Positions 44,217 through 52,339 of a DNA stretch of 52,761 nucleotides are shown here, piece by piece. A program made the translations under genes and the position numbers. Each line of letters begins with the position of its first letter. Position 1 is the stretch's first letter. A model generated the notes under the pieces. That model had not been told where the DNA came from, did not search any database, and saw only the letters and a program-made list of their open reading frames with translations. The stretch is from Neisseriaceae bacterium (GTDB taxonomy: Bacteria > Pseudomonadota > Gammaproteobacteria > Burkholderiales > Chromobacteriaceae), in assembly GCA_027489245.1 (NCBI GenBank), contig JAIYAC010000011.1:1-52761 (forward strand), read 5' to 3'.

Positions 44217-45158
44217 ATGACCCGCGACGACCACGCCTTTAGTGACATTATCGAACAAGCCCAGAGCAACGGCCCCCGCCCCATGGCCGTGGCCCACCCC
44301 TGCAGCCCGGAAGCCCTGTTGGGCGCAGTGGAAGCCGCCGAGCACGGCATTGCCACCCCCATCCTGATTGCGCCGCGCGCCAAGCTGGCCAAACTGGCCA
44401 GCAGCATGGACATCGACCTGGGCCGCTTTGAAACCATCGATGCCGAACACAGCCACGCCGCCGCCGAGCGCGCCGTAGAGCTGGTACGCGAAGGGTTTGC
44501 CGATAGCCTGATGAAGGGCAGCCTGCACACCGACGAATTCATGAGCGCGGTGCTGGACCGCGTCAAGGGTATCCGTACCGACCGCCGCATCAGCCATGTG
44601 TTTGTGATGAAGGTAGAAAGCTACCCGCGCTACCTGTTCATTACCGATGCCGCCGTCAACATCGAGCCCGACCTCACCACCAAGCGCGATATCTGCCAGA
44701 ACGCCATCGACCTGTGCCACGCCCTGGGCATTGCCCGGCCCAAGGTGGCGATTTTGTCGGCCGTGGAAACCATCAACCCCAAAATCCGCTCTACGCTGGA
44801 CGCCGCCGCGCTGTGCAAAATGGCCGACCGCGGCCAGATAAAAGGCGCTGTGCTGGACGGCCCGCTGGCATTTGATAATGCGATTTCGCACGCGGCAGCA
44901 GATACTAAGGGTATCGAGTCGGATGTGGCGGGCGAGCCGGATATCCTGCTGGTGCCCGACCTGGAGTCCGGCAATATGCTGGCCAAGCAGCTAACCTACC
45001 TGGCGGCCGCCGCCAGCGCCGGTATCGTGATGGGCGCACGCGTCCCTATCGTGCTGACCAGCCGCGCCGACGACGCTGCCGGGCGCCTGGCATCGGCCGC
45101 GGTAGCCAACCTGTACGCCGCCCACAAGCGCGCAGCCAGCCAGAAAAACACGCCATGA
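44217..45158 (+). CDS. Phosphate acetyl/butyryltransferase
   Basis: 313 residues of the PTA/PTB family. Segments include EGFADSLMKGSLHTDEFM (substrate loop), RRISHVFVMKVESYPRYLFITDAAVNIEPDL (Asp/Asn of the active site), IKGAVLDGPLAFDNAIS and PDILLVPDLESGNMLAKQL. It converts acyl-CoA and phosphate to acyl phosphate. In some genomes this domain is fused behind a MaoC hydratase; here it stands alone. Its stop TGA overlaps an in-frame ATG of the kinase gene frame (ATGA). Confidence 0.9.
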   Translation: MTRDDHAFSDIIEQAQSNGPRPMAVAHPCSPEALLGAVEAAEHGIATPILIAPRAKLAKLASSMDIDLGRFETIDAEHSHAAAERAVELVREGFADSLMKGSLHTDEFMSAVLDRVKGIRTDRRISHVFVMKVESYPRYLFITDAAVNIEPDLTTKRDICQNAIDLCHALGIARPKVAILSAVETINPKIRSTLDAAALCKMADRGQIKGAVLDGPLAFDNAISHAAADTKGIESDVAGEPDILLVPDLESGNMLAKQLTYLAAAASAGIVMGARVPIVLTSRADDAAGRLASAAVANLYAAHKRAASQKNTP

Positions 45159-45172
45159 CACAAGGGGAAAGC

Positions 45173-46339
45173 ATGGGCAAAGCACTGATCGCCATTAACG
45201 CGGGCTCGGCCACGCTGAAATTCCGTGCCTACAGCAGCGACGGCAAAACCCTGCTGGCGCGCGGGATGGTAGACCACTTTGGCCGCGACCATGCCTGCCT
45301 GGAGCTGGAAAAAAGCGGCAAGCGCTACACGCAGCCGCTGGGCAGCGGCAACCGTGACGAAAACGTGGCGGCGGTGCTGAACACGCTGGCCGATCACGAC
45401 CTGATGCCGCTGGCCGTGGCCCACCGCGTGGTACACGGCGGCCTGCATTACCGCAGCCCGGTGGTGATGACGCCCGAGGTGGTAGATGACCTGTCGGCGC
45501 TGATCCCGCTGGCGCCGCTGCATCAGCCGGTGAGCCTGTCGGTGATGCATGCCTTTGCCAAGCTGGACCCGCACCTGACCCAGATCGCCTGTTTCGACAC
45601 CGCCTTCCACTGCGACCAACCTGTGGTGGCCACGCGCTTTGGCATAGCCCGCCACTGGCACGAGCAGGGCTTGCGTCGTTACGGCTTTCACGGCTTGTCC
45701 TACGCGGCGATAACGCGGCGCCTGCCCGAGCTGGGCCTGGGAGACAGCAAGGTGGTGGTGCTGCACCTGGGCAGCGGTGCCAGCGCCTGCGCCATTCATG
45801 CCGGGCAAAGCGTGGCCTCCAGCATGGGGTTTTCCGCGCTGGACGGGCTGATGATGTCCACCCGCCCTGGCACGCTGGACCCGGAGGTGGTGCTGTACTG
45901 GATGGAACACGAAGGCATGGACATTGCCGCCGTACGGCAAGAGCTGTACAAGCAGTGCGGGCTGTATGGTGTGTCTGGCGGCCTGTCCAGCGATATGCGC
46001 GAGCTGCTGCAGTCCAAGACCGATGAAGCACGCGAGGCGGTGGAGCTGTTCTGCTACCGCGCCGCGCGCGAGGTCGCCTCGCTGGCTACCGCCATGAAGG
46101 GGCTGGACGCCATTGTGTTTACCGCCGGTATTGGCGAACGCTCGCCGGAAATCCGCAGCCGCATCCTGAAACAGCTGGCGTGGCTGGGGTTCGAGGCGGA
46201 CCTGGCGGCCAACCTGGCGCAGTCCTACCGCATTACCGGCCCGGCCAGCCCCCTGCACGCCTACGTGATGGCTACCGACGAAGAAGGCGAAATGGCACGC
46301 GAAGCGGCGGCGCTATTGTGCGGGGATGTCGAACTGTAA
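45173..46339 (+). CDS. ackA: Acetate kinase
   Basis: 388 residues of the acetokinase family. LIAINAGSATLKFRAYSSD opens the ATPase core, AVAHRVVHGGLHYRSPV and FHGLSYAAITRRL carry the conserved Arg and His, and VSGGLSSDMREL and VFTAGIGERSPEIR complete it. It makes ATP from acyl phosphate, pairing with the transacylase upstream. The start at 45173 has an ideal AAGGGG site; an ATG at 45155 overlapping the previous stop is the alternative. Acetate or propionate substrate is not distinguished by sequence. Confidence 0.92.
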   Translation: MGKALIAINAGSATLKFRAYSSDGKTLLARGMVDHFGRDHACLELEKSGKRYTQPLGSGNRDENVAAVLNTLADHDLMPLAVAHRVVHGGLHYRSPVVMTPEVVDDLSALIPLAPLHQPVSLSVMHAFAKLDPHLTQIACFDTAFHCDQPVVATRFGIARHWHEQGLRRYGFHGLSYAAITRRLPELGLGDSKVVVLHLGSGASACAIHAGQSVASSMGFSALDGLMMSTRPGTLDPEVVLYWMEHEGMDIAAVRQELYKQCGLYGVSGGLSSDMRELLQSKTDEAREAVELFCYRAAREVASLATAMKGLDAIVFTAGIGERSPEIRSRILKQLAWLGFEADLAANLAQSYRITGPASPLHAYVMATDEEGEMAREAAALLCGDVEL

Positions 46340-46376
46340 GCCCTGCCGGCCAGCCCGCCAGGGTTGGCCGCATGGC

Positions 46377-47447
46377 CTAGTTGCTCAGCCAGTCGGTCAT
46401 CATCAGGCCAAAGCCGACGCCACGCGAGTGGTGGTTGTAATCCAGCAGTGACTCGCCGTAGCCGTCATACGCCTGCACATAAGCACGCAAACGGCCGGCT
46501 ACCGGGAAAGTCCAGTCCAGCTGCAGCGCGCCCTTGCCGCTACGCGGGTTATAGCGTGCGGTAGCGCCCAGGGTGTGGCGGTTCCAGCGGTACACCGCCT
46601 GCACATCGCCGTGCCCCATATAGCGCAGCAGGTCGGGGTTATCGTCATCCTGTTTGTTTTCCGGCAAGCGGTACCACCAGCGCCCGGTCAGCGACAAGTT
46701 GCCATTTTCGGCACCGGCCATGGCGTAGACACGGTTCCAGCTGCGCGATAGCGGGTCGGTCTGGCCATTGGACTGGTGTAACACCCCTACCCCGGCCATG
46801 CGTAGCTGCCAGTCACCCAGGCGCAGGTTTTTAGGTAGCGGCGTCGTCAGCATCAGCTCCGGTTCGTAGTCGGTTTCGCGAAACGGCGACGACTGTTTCT
46901 TGTTGTACATCTGCCAGTGCGACTGCTGGGTATAGCCAAACCACAGGTCCGCCGGCGTACCCAGCACGTTTTCCCACATCTTGCTCTTGAACGATATCTG
47001 GTACTTCACCTCGACATTGCTCATTTTCTGGCCAAACAAGGTCACCGGCTCTTGCGTGGGCGAGCCAGGCCGCACATTGGGCGACGCCTGGTACCACGCC
47101 GGCAGCATGTAAGTCGGCTTGTGTGCCCGCAGCACAAAGGTACCCAGTTTGTTGTCTTCGTCCAGGTCCCACTGATTGGACAAGGTACTGTGCTGGCTGC
47201 TGGTGATCAGCGGCGGATGGGCGCTGCTAGCGGGTGCGGCCAAGTCGGGCGGTGGCAATGTTGCCGCCAGCGGTGCCACCACCGGGGCGGCAGGCGGCAC
47301 AGGGTTGGCCGCAGCGGCCAGCTGGTCGTAACAGGCCAGGCGGGCAGCAGGCTCGGCCAGGGCAGCACACTGTTGCAGGCTGGCCGGGCTACCGTTGTCG
47401 GCCCAGGCCAGCGGCGACAGCAGCAGGGGAAGCAGTTTTCGCATCAT
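46377..47447 (-). CDS. pldA: Outer-membrane phospholipase A1 (OmpLA/PldA)
   Basis: 356 residues. A short signal peptide (RKLLPLLLSPLAWA) is followed by an N-terminal segment with CAALAEPAARLACYDQLAAA, a Cys-containing motif seen in several neisserial periplasmic proteins, and a Pro/Ala linker. The barrel holds the catalytic His-x-Ser in LHQSNGQTDPLSRSWNRVY and YTQQSHWQMYNKKQSSPFRETDYEPEL. It hydrolyses phospholipids in the outer leaflet. The C terminus ends MMTDWLSN instead of the usual aromatic residue. The start is either ATG at 47447 or the next at 47444; no good ribosome-binding site is seen. Confidence 0.9.
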   Translation of the reverse strand: MMRKLLPLLLSPLAWADNGSPASLQQCAALAEPAARLACYDQLAAAANPVPPAAPVVAPLAATLPPPDLAAPASSAHPPLITSSQHSTLSNQWDLDEDNKLGTFVLRAHKPTYMLPAWYQASPNVRPGSPTQEPVTLFGQKMSNVEVKYQISFKSKMWENVLGTPADLWFGYTQQSHWQMYNKKQSSPFRETDYEPELMLTTPLPKNLRLGDWQLRMAGVGVLHQSNGQTDPLSRSWNRVYAMAGAENGNLSLTGRWWYRLPENKQDDDNPDLLRYMGHGDVQAVYRWNRHTLGATARYNPRSGKGALQLDWTFPVAGRLRAYVQAYDGYGESLLDYNHHSRGVGFGLMMTDWLSN

Positions 47448-47516
47448 GTGATTGGCACGCTTTTTAAAGAGGTGACAGACCGCCAGGCCATGGCAAAGTG
47501 CCAGCCCAGAAACACA

Positions 47517-47542
47517 AAAGGCCCCGCGAATGCGGGGCCCTT
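47517..47542 (-). terminator. Intrinsic terminator of rpsT
   Basis: GGCCCCGC and GCGGGGCC arms with a 4-nt loop; on the minus strand TTTTG follows, 26 bp after the rpsT stop. Confidence 0.8.
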
Positions 47543-47567
47543 GCGTATTCTTTGCCATTACAGCAGA

Positions 47568-47834
47568 TTAGGCAGCCATTGCCTTGATCTGTGCGGACAG
47601 ACGGCTCTTGTGACGAGCTGCCTTGTTCTTGTGGAACACGCCTTTGTCAGCCAGACGGTCGATTACCTTGGTCGAAGCCTGGTATACAACCTGAGCAGCG
47701 GCTTTATCGCCAGCTTCTACGGCTTTGATAACTTTCTTAACTGCAGTGCGGAATGCAGTACGCAGGCTGGCGTTGTGCGCGCGCTGCTTGAGAGCCTGGC
47801 GTGCACGCTTGCGAGCTTGTGCGCTGTTAGCCAT
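47568..47834 (-). CDS. rpsT: 30S ribosomal protein S20
   Basis: 88 residues, Lys/Arg/Ala-rich. [21 protein letters not shown] is the conserved opening, and [19 protein letters not shown] ends the three-helix bundle. It binds 16S rRNA. AGGAG lies eight bases before the ATG. Its promoter is at 47870-47898. It is divergent from murJ, an arrangement common in proteobacteria. Confidence 0.98.
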   Translation of the reverse strand: MANSAQARKRARQALKQRAHNASLRTAFRTAVKKVIKAVEAGDKAAAQVVYQASTKVIDRLADKGVFHKNKAARHKSRLSAQIKAMAA

Positions 47835-47869
47835 GTGTTTCTCCTGATGAGCGGAATCTGAAACCGGCG

Positions 47870-47898
47870 ATTCTAAGCCTTAACATCTGGTTTTGCAA
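47870..47898 (-). promoter_or_regulatory. Sigma-70 promoter of rpsT
   Basis: On the minus strand TTGCAA (47893-47898), 17-bp spacer, TAGAAT (47870-47875), about 35 bp before the start codon. Confidence 0.75.
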
Positions 47899-47964
47899 CA
47901 ACAATCCCCCCCGCGTAAACTGTGGGCCTGAATACTCCAATTTACTGTCTGATTTTACCCAAGA

Positions 47965-49506
47965 ATGAACCTACTTAACGCGCTGGCAAAAGTCAGCAGC
48001 ATGACCATGGTTTCGCGTGTTCTGGGCTTTGTACGCGACGCCATCATTGCCCGCGTATTTGGTGCGGGGCTCGCTACCGATGCCTTTTTCGTGGCTTTCA
48101 AATTGCCCAACCTGCTGCGCCGCATTTTTGCCGAGGGCGCGTTCTCGCAGGCCTTCGTGCCGGTACTGGCCGAGTTCAAAGAACAGCGTGGCGAGGCCGA
48201 AACGCGGGTGTTCCTGTCGCACATAACCGGTACGCTCACCGTCGTACTGATGGCCGTTACCGCGCTGGGCATGTTGGCCGCACCGTGGATTATCTGGCTC
48301 ACCGCCCCGGGTTTTGCCAGCAACCCGGACAAGGTCGCGCTCACCAGCGACCTGCTGCGCATCACATTCCCTTATATATTGTTCATTTCGCTGTCGTCGC
48401 TGGCCAGCAGCGTGCTCAATACCTGGAACCGCTTTTCGGTCCCGGCGTTTACCCCCACGCTGCTGAACGTGTCGTTCATTCTGTTTTCGCTGCTGCTGGC
48501 CGACTATTTCAACCCGCCGGTGCTGACCCTGGCGTGGGCGGTATTCTTTGGCGGCATCGCGCAGCTGGCCTACCAGCTGCCGCACCTGAAAAAACTGGAC
48601 ATGCTGCCCATGCCGCGGCTGAACCTGCGCGATGCTGCGGTATGGCGGGTGATCCGCCAGATGGGCCCGGCTATTTTTGGGGTGTCTATTGCGCAGATCT
48701 CGCTGGTGATCAACACCATCTTCGCGTCCTTCCTGGTATCCGGCAGTGTGTCGTGGATGTATTACGCCGACCGCCTGATGGAGTTCCCCACCGGCGTGCT
48801 AGGCGTGGCGCTGGGCACCATCCTGCTGCCGTCGCTCTCGCGGCACGCCGCACGTGGCGCGGCCAGCGCCGGCGAGTTCAGCCAGCTGCTGGACTGGGGT
48901 ATGCGCCTGTCGCTGCTGCTGGCTATTCCTTCCAGCGTGGGGCTGGCAGTGCTGTCACAGCCGCTGATCGCCACCCTGTTCATGTACGGCAAATTCAGCG
49001 CCCACGACGCCGCCATGACGCAGCAGGCGCTGGTTGCCTATTCAGTAGGCCTGCTGGGGCTGATTCTGGTGAAGGTACTGGCACCGGGCTTTTACGCGCG
49101 CCAGAACATCAAGACTCCGGTAAAGATCGCCCTGGTCACCCTAGCCGCCACCCAGCTGATGAACCTGGCCTTTATCGGCACGCTCAAACACGCCGGGCTG
49201 TCGCTCTCCATTGGCCTGGGCGCCTGCCTGAATGCCGGCCTGCTGTACTACCAGCTGCGCAAGCACGCCATCTACCAGCCCGCTGCGGGCTGGCCGGCCT
49301 TCCTGCTCAAGCTGCTGCTGGCGGTAGTGGTCATGGCGGCCACCCTGCTGGCGCTGCAGCACGTATTGCCCATCAACTGGCACGGCCATAGCTGGCAGCG
49401 CGTGATGTGGCTGAGCGTGCTGGTGGCCGCCGGTGCCATCGCCTACTTTGCCGCGCTGCTGGCCATGGGCATACGCCCGCGCCAGTTCATGCGCCGCACC
49501 ACCTGA
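47965..49506 (+). CDS. murJ: Lipid II flippase MurJ (MviN)
   Basis: 513 residues with 14 transmembrane helices. [25 protein letters not shown] holds the essential N-terminal Arg residues; [24 protein letters not shown] is the family signature, and the central [27 protein letters not shown] is the second. It flips lipid II across the inner membrane for peptidoglycan synthesis. The ATG at 47965 follows a weak AAGAA. One GTTGGCCGC word falls inside the gene (48272). Confidence 0.97.
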   Translation: MNLLNALAKVSSMTMVSRVLGFVRDAIIARVFGAGLATDAFFVAFKLPNLLRRIFAEGAFSQAFVPVLAEFKEQRGEAETRVFLSHITGTLTVVLMAVTALGMLAAPWIIWLTAPGFASNPDKVALTSDLLRITFPYILFISLSSLASSVLNTWNRFSVPAFTPTLLNVSFILFSLLLADYFNPPVLTLAWAVFFGGIAQLAYQLPHLKKLDMLPMPRLNLRDAAVWRVIRQMGPAIFGVSIAQISLVINTIFASFLVSGSVSWMYYADRLMEFPTGVLGVALGTILLPSLSRHAARGAASAGEFSQLLDWGMRLSLLLAIPSSVGLAVLSQPLIATLFMYGKFSAHDAAMTQQALVAYSVGLLGLILVKVLAPGFYARQNIKTPVKIALVTLAATQLMNLAFIGTLKHAGLSLSIGLGACLNAGLLYYQLRKHAIYQPAAGWPAFLLKLLLAVVVMAATLLALQHVLPINWHGHSWQRVMWLSVLVAAGAIAYFAALLAMGIRPRQFMRRTT

Positions 49507-49587
49507 TGCCCCGGCAAGCCCAGCCGGCTTGCCTACAATAAAGCTGGCGGCGGCCCCACCGGGTACGCTGCAGCACGAGGACCCATC

Positions 49588-50427
49588 ATGACCCCGACTT
49601 ACACCCCGGAATTTTCGCCACTCGGCAAAAAAGTAGACTACCAGGACCAGTACGACAACAGCCTGCTGTTCCCCATTGCCCGTCAGCAAAAACGTGACGA
49701 AATCGGCGTGGCCGCCGATGCCCTGCCCTTTGTCGGCGTCGACCTGTGGACCGGCTTCGAGCTGTCCTGGCTGAACGCGCGCGGCAAGCCGCAGGTGGCC
49801 ATTGCCACCTTCCGCATCCCGGCCGACAGCCCAAATCTGGTGGAGTCCAAATCGTTCAAGCTGTACCTGAACAGCTATAACCAGACGCGCATTGCCAGCT
49901 GGGAACAAGTCCAAGCGCAGCTGGCCATGGACCTGTCCAACGCTGCGGGCGGCAAGGTTGAGGTAAGCCTGCTGGCCCCGGCCGACTTTGGCCGCGAGCA
50001 GATGGCCGAGCTGGCGGGTGAGAGTATCGACGAGCTGGATATCGAGATCGACAGCTACGCGCCCTGCCCGCAGGCGCTGCACGCCGACGCGGCCAACGTG
50101 GTCAGCGAAACCTTGTGCTCGCAGCTGCTCAAATCCAACTGCCTGGTTACCGGCCAGCCCGACTGGGGCAGCGTGCAGATCAGCTACACCGGCCCGCGCA
50201 TCGACCGCGAAGCCCTGTTGCGCTACCTGATCGGCTTCCGCCAGCACAACGAATTCCACGAGCAGTGTGTGGAACGCATCTTTACCGACGTACTGACAGC
50301 CTGCGCCCCACAGCGCCTTACCGTGTACGCACGCTACACCCGCCGCGGCGGCCTGGACATCAACCCGTGGCGCACGAACGATGCTGCCGCCGTACCGCCG
50401 GCCAACACCCGCACCGCGCGCCAGTAA
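49588..50427 (+). CDS. queF: NADPH-dependent 7-cyano-7-deazaguanine reductase (QueF)
   Basis: Reduces preQ0 to preQ1 in queuosine synthesis. 279 residues, the long two-domain T-fold type. [15 protein letters not shown] (about 88-102) is the NADPH-site motif; [20 protein letters not shown] near 185 includes the catalytic Cys, and [13 protein letters not shown] supplies the substrate Glu/His pair. GAGGACCCATC precedes the ATG at 49588. A promoter-like TACAAT stands at about 49534. It is followed by one word copy and then a repeat-like spacer. Confidence 0.96.
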   Translation: MTPTYTPEFSPLGKKVDYQDQYDNSLLFPIARQQKRDEIGVAADALPFVGVDLWTGFELSWLNARGKPQVAIATFRIPADSPNLVESKSFKLYLNSYNQTRIASWEQVQAQLAMDLSNAAGGKVEVSLLAPADFGREQMAELAGESIDELDIEIDSYAPCPQALHADAANVVSETLCSQLLKSNCLVTGQPDWGSVQISYTGPRIDREALLRYLIGFRQHNEFHEQCVERIFTDVLTACAPQRLTVYARYTRRGGLDINPWRTNDAAAVPPANTRTARQ

Positions 50428-50467
50428 CAAGGTTGGCCGCAAGCGGATTTGATACACTGATGTTTTG

Positions 50468-50575
50468 TTTTTTCGCCACGAAAGCACACAGAAAACACGG
50501 CATAGCCCAGGGCCTTTTGCCTGCCTCGCGGCCTGTCGTGCGCTCCGTCAGCCTCCGTGGCGCTCTGTCTTTTCA
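50468..50575. repeat. Intergenic repeat-like element between queF and ettA
   Basis: The left end TTTTTTCGCCACGAAAGCAC at about 50468-50488 resembles the left arm of the 5855-5978 element in 20 or so of 30 positions. The right end near 50550-50573 contains CCTCCGTGGCGCTCTGTC. CCACGAAAGCAC-type sequences occur as dispersed intergenic repeats in many proteobacteria. The two ends are only partly complementary. Confidence 0.45.
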
Positions 50576-50594
50576 TACTGAAACTAGGTAAACC

Positions 50595-52262
50595 ATGGCT
50601 CAATACGTGATGTCCATGCTCCGCGTGAGCAAGATCGTCCCCCCCAAGCGCCAGATCATCAAGGACATTTCCCTGTCCTTCTTCCCCGGCGCCAAAATCG
50701 GCCTGCTGGGCCTGAACGGCGCCGGTAAATCCACCGTGCTGCGCATCATGGCCAATGTGGACAAAGAATACGACGGCGAAGTACAGCACCTGGCCGGCGT
50801 GAAAATCGGCTACCTGCCGCAAGAGCCGCAGCTGGACGCCGACAAAACCGTGCGCGAAGAAGTAGAAAGCGGCATGGGCGACGTCATGGGCGCGCAAAAG
50901 CGCCTAGAAGAAGTCTACGCAGCGTATGCCGAGCCGGACGCCGACTTTGACGCCCTGGCCGAAGAACAAGCCCGCCTGGAAGCCATCATTTCTGCCGGTG
51001 CCGGCGACAACATCGAACTACAGCTGGAGCTGGCCGCCGACGCGCTGCGCCTGCCGCCGTGGGACGCCAAGATCGGTCCGCTGTCCGGCGGTGAAAAACG
51101 CCGCGTCGCCCTGTGCAAACTGCTGCTGTCGCAGCCGGACATGCTGCTGCTGGACGAACCGACCAACCACCTGGACGCCGAATCGGTAGAGTGGCTGGAG
51201 CAGTTCCTGGTGCGCTTCCCCGGCACCGTCGTCGCCGTGACCCACGACCGCTACTTCCTGGACAACGCCGCCGAATGGATTCTGGAGCTGGACCGCGGCG
51301 AAGGCATCCCGTGGAAAGGCAACTACTCCAGCTGGCTGGAGCAGAAGGAAGCCCGCCTGCAGCTGGAAAGCAAGCAGGAAGGCGCCCGCATGAAGGCCAT
51401 GAAACAGGAGCTGGAGTGGGTACGCCAGAACCCGAAAGGCCGCCAGGCCAAATCCAAAGCCCGCCTGGCCAAGTTCGAAGAGCTGTCCAGCCACGAATAC
51501 CAGAAGCGCAACGAAACCCAGGAAATCTTCATCCCGGTCGCCGAGCGCCTGGGTAATGAAGTGATCGAGTTTGAAAACGTGAGCAAGGGCTTTGGGGACC
51601 GCCTGCTCATCGACAACCTGAGCTTCAAGGCCCCTGCCGGTGCCATCGTGGGCATCATCGGCCCCAACGGCGCGGGTAAATCCACGCTGTTCAAGATGAT
51701 TGCCGGCAAAGAACAGCCGGATGCCGGTACCGTGAAAATCGGCCAGACCGTGCAAATGGCCTTTGTCGAGCAACACCGCGACAGCCTGGAAGCCGACAAG
51801 ACCGTCTTCGACGACGTGTCCGGCGGCCTGGACCTGATCAACGTTGGCCGCTTCGAGATGTCCAGCCGTGCCTATCTGGGCCGCTTCAACTTCAAGGGCG
51901 CCGACCAGCAGAAAAAAGTGGGCATGCTGTCCGGTGGCGAACGCGGCCGCCTGCACCTGGCCAAGACGCTACTGAAAGGCGGCAACGTGCTGCTGCTGGA
52001 TGAACCGTCCAACGACCTGGACGTGGAAACCCTGCGCGCACTGGAAGACGCCCTGCTGGAGTTTGCCGGCACCGTGTTCGTGATCAGCCACGACCGCTGG
52101 TTCCTGGACCGTATCGCCACCCACATCCTGGCGGCGGAAGGCGAATCGCAATGGACGTTCTTTGACGGCAACTACCAGGAGTACGAAGCCGACAAGAAAC
52201 GCCGCCTGGGCGAAGAAGGTGCCAAGCCCAAGCGTATCCGTTACAAGCCGGTCATTCGCTAA
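50595..52262 (+). CDS. ettA: Energy-dependent translational throttle protein EttA (ABC-F)
   Basis: 555 residues, the exact family length. Two ABC domains: Walker A GLNGAGKSTVLRIMA (about 38) and GPNGAGKSTLFKMIA (about 355), signatures LSGGEKRRVALCKLLL and LSGGERGRLHLAKTLL, Walker B LLLDEPTNHLD and LLLDEPSNDLD. A linker of charged helices (about 240-300) is the P-site tRNA interaction motif. It binds the ribosomal E site and gates elongation by ATP level. There is no transmembrane part. Start: MAQYVMSMLRVSK after AGGTAAACC. It ends at an inverted word pair and a terminator. Confidence 0.97.
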   Translation: MAQYVMSMLRVSKIVPPKRQIIKDISLSFFPGAKIGLLGLNGAGKSTVLRIMANVDKEYDGEVQHLAGVKIGYLPQEPQLDADKTVREEVESGMGDVMGAQKRLEEVYAAYAEPDADFDALAEEQARLEAIISAGAGDNIELQLELAADALRLPPWDAKIGPLSGGEKRRVALCKLLLSQPDMLLLDEPTNHLDAESVEWLEQFLVRFPGTVVAVTHDRYFLDNAAEWILELDRGEGIPWKGNYSSWLEQKEARLQLESKQEGARMKAMKQELEWVRQNPKGRQAKSKARLAKFEELSSHEYQKRNETQEIFIPVAERLGNEVIEFENVSKGFGDRLLIDNLSFKAPAGAIVGIIGPNGAGKSTLFKMIAGKEQPDAGTVKIGQTVQMAFVEQHRDSLEADKTVFDDVSGGLDLINVGRFEMSSRAYLGRFNFKGADQQKKVGMLSGGERGRLHLAKTLLKGGNVLLLDEPSNDLDVETLRALEDALLEFAGTVFVISHDRWFLDRIATHILAAEGESQWTFFDGNYQEYEADKKRRLGEEGAKPKRIRYKPVIR

Positions 52263-52268
52263 GCCTGA

Positions 52269-52288
52269 TGCGGCCAACGTTGGCCGCA
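52269..52288. repeat. Perfect 20-bp palindrome of two inverted GTTGGCCGC words
   Basis: TGCGGCCAAC joined directly to GTTGGCCGCA, six bases beyond the ettA stop. Its core is identical to the palindrome at 7556-7579. Confidence 0.8.
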
Positions 52289-52293
52289 AAAGC

Positions 52294-52322
52294 AAAAAAA
52301 GCCCGCGGTTGCGGGCTTTTTT
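52294..52322. terminator. Bidirectional terminator between ettA and the repeat gene
   Basis: AGCCCGC and GCGGGCT arms with a GGTT loop and A/T runs on both sides. It serves ettA on the plus strand and, 18 bp beyond its stop, the minus-strand repeat gene. Confidence 0.85.
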
Positions 52323-52339
52323 CTTGTCTGGACCGGATA

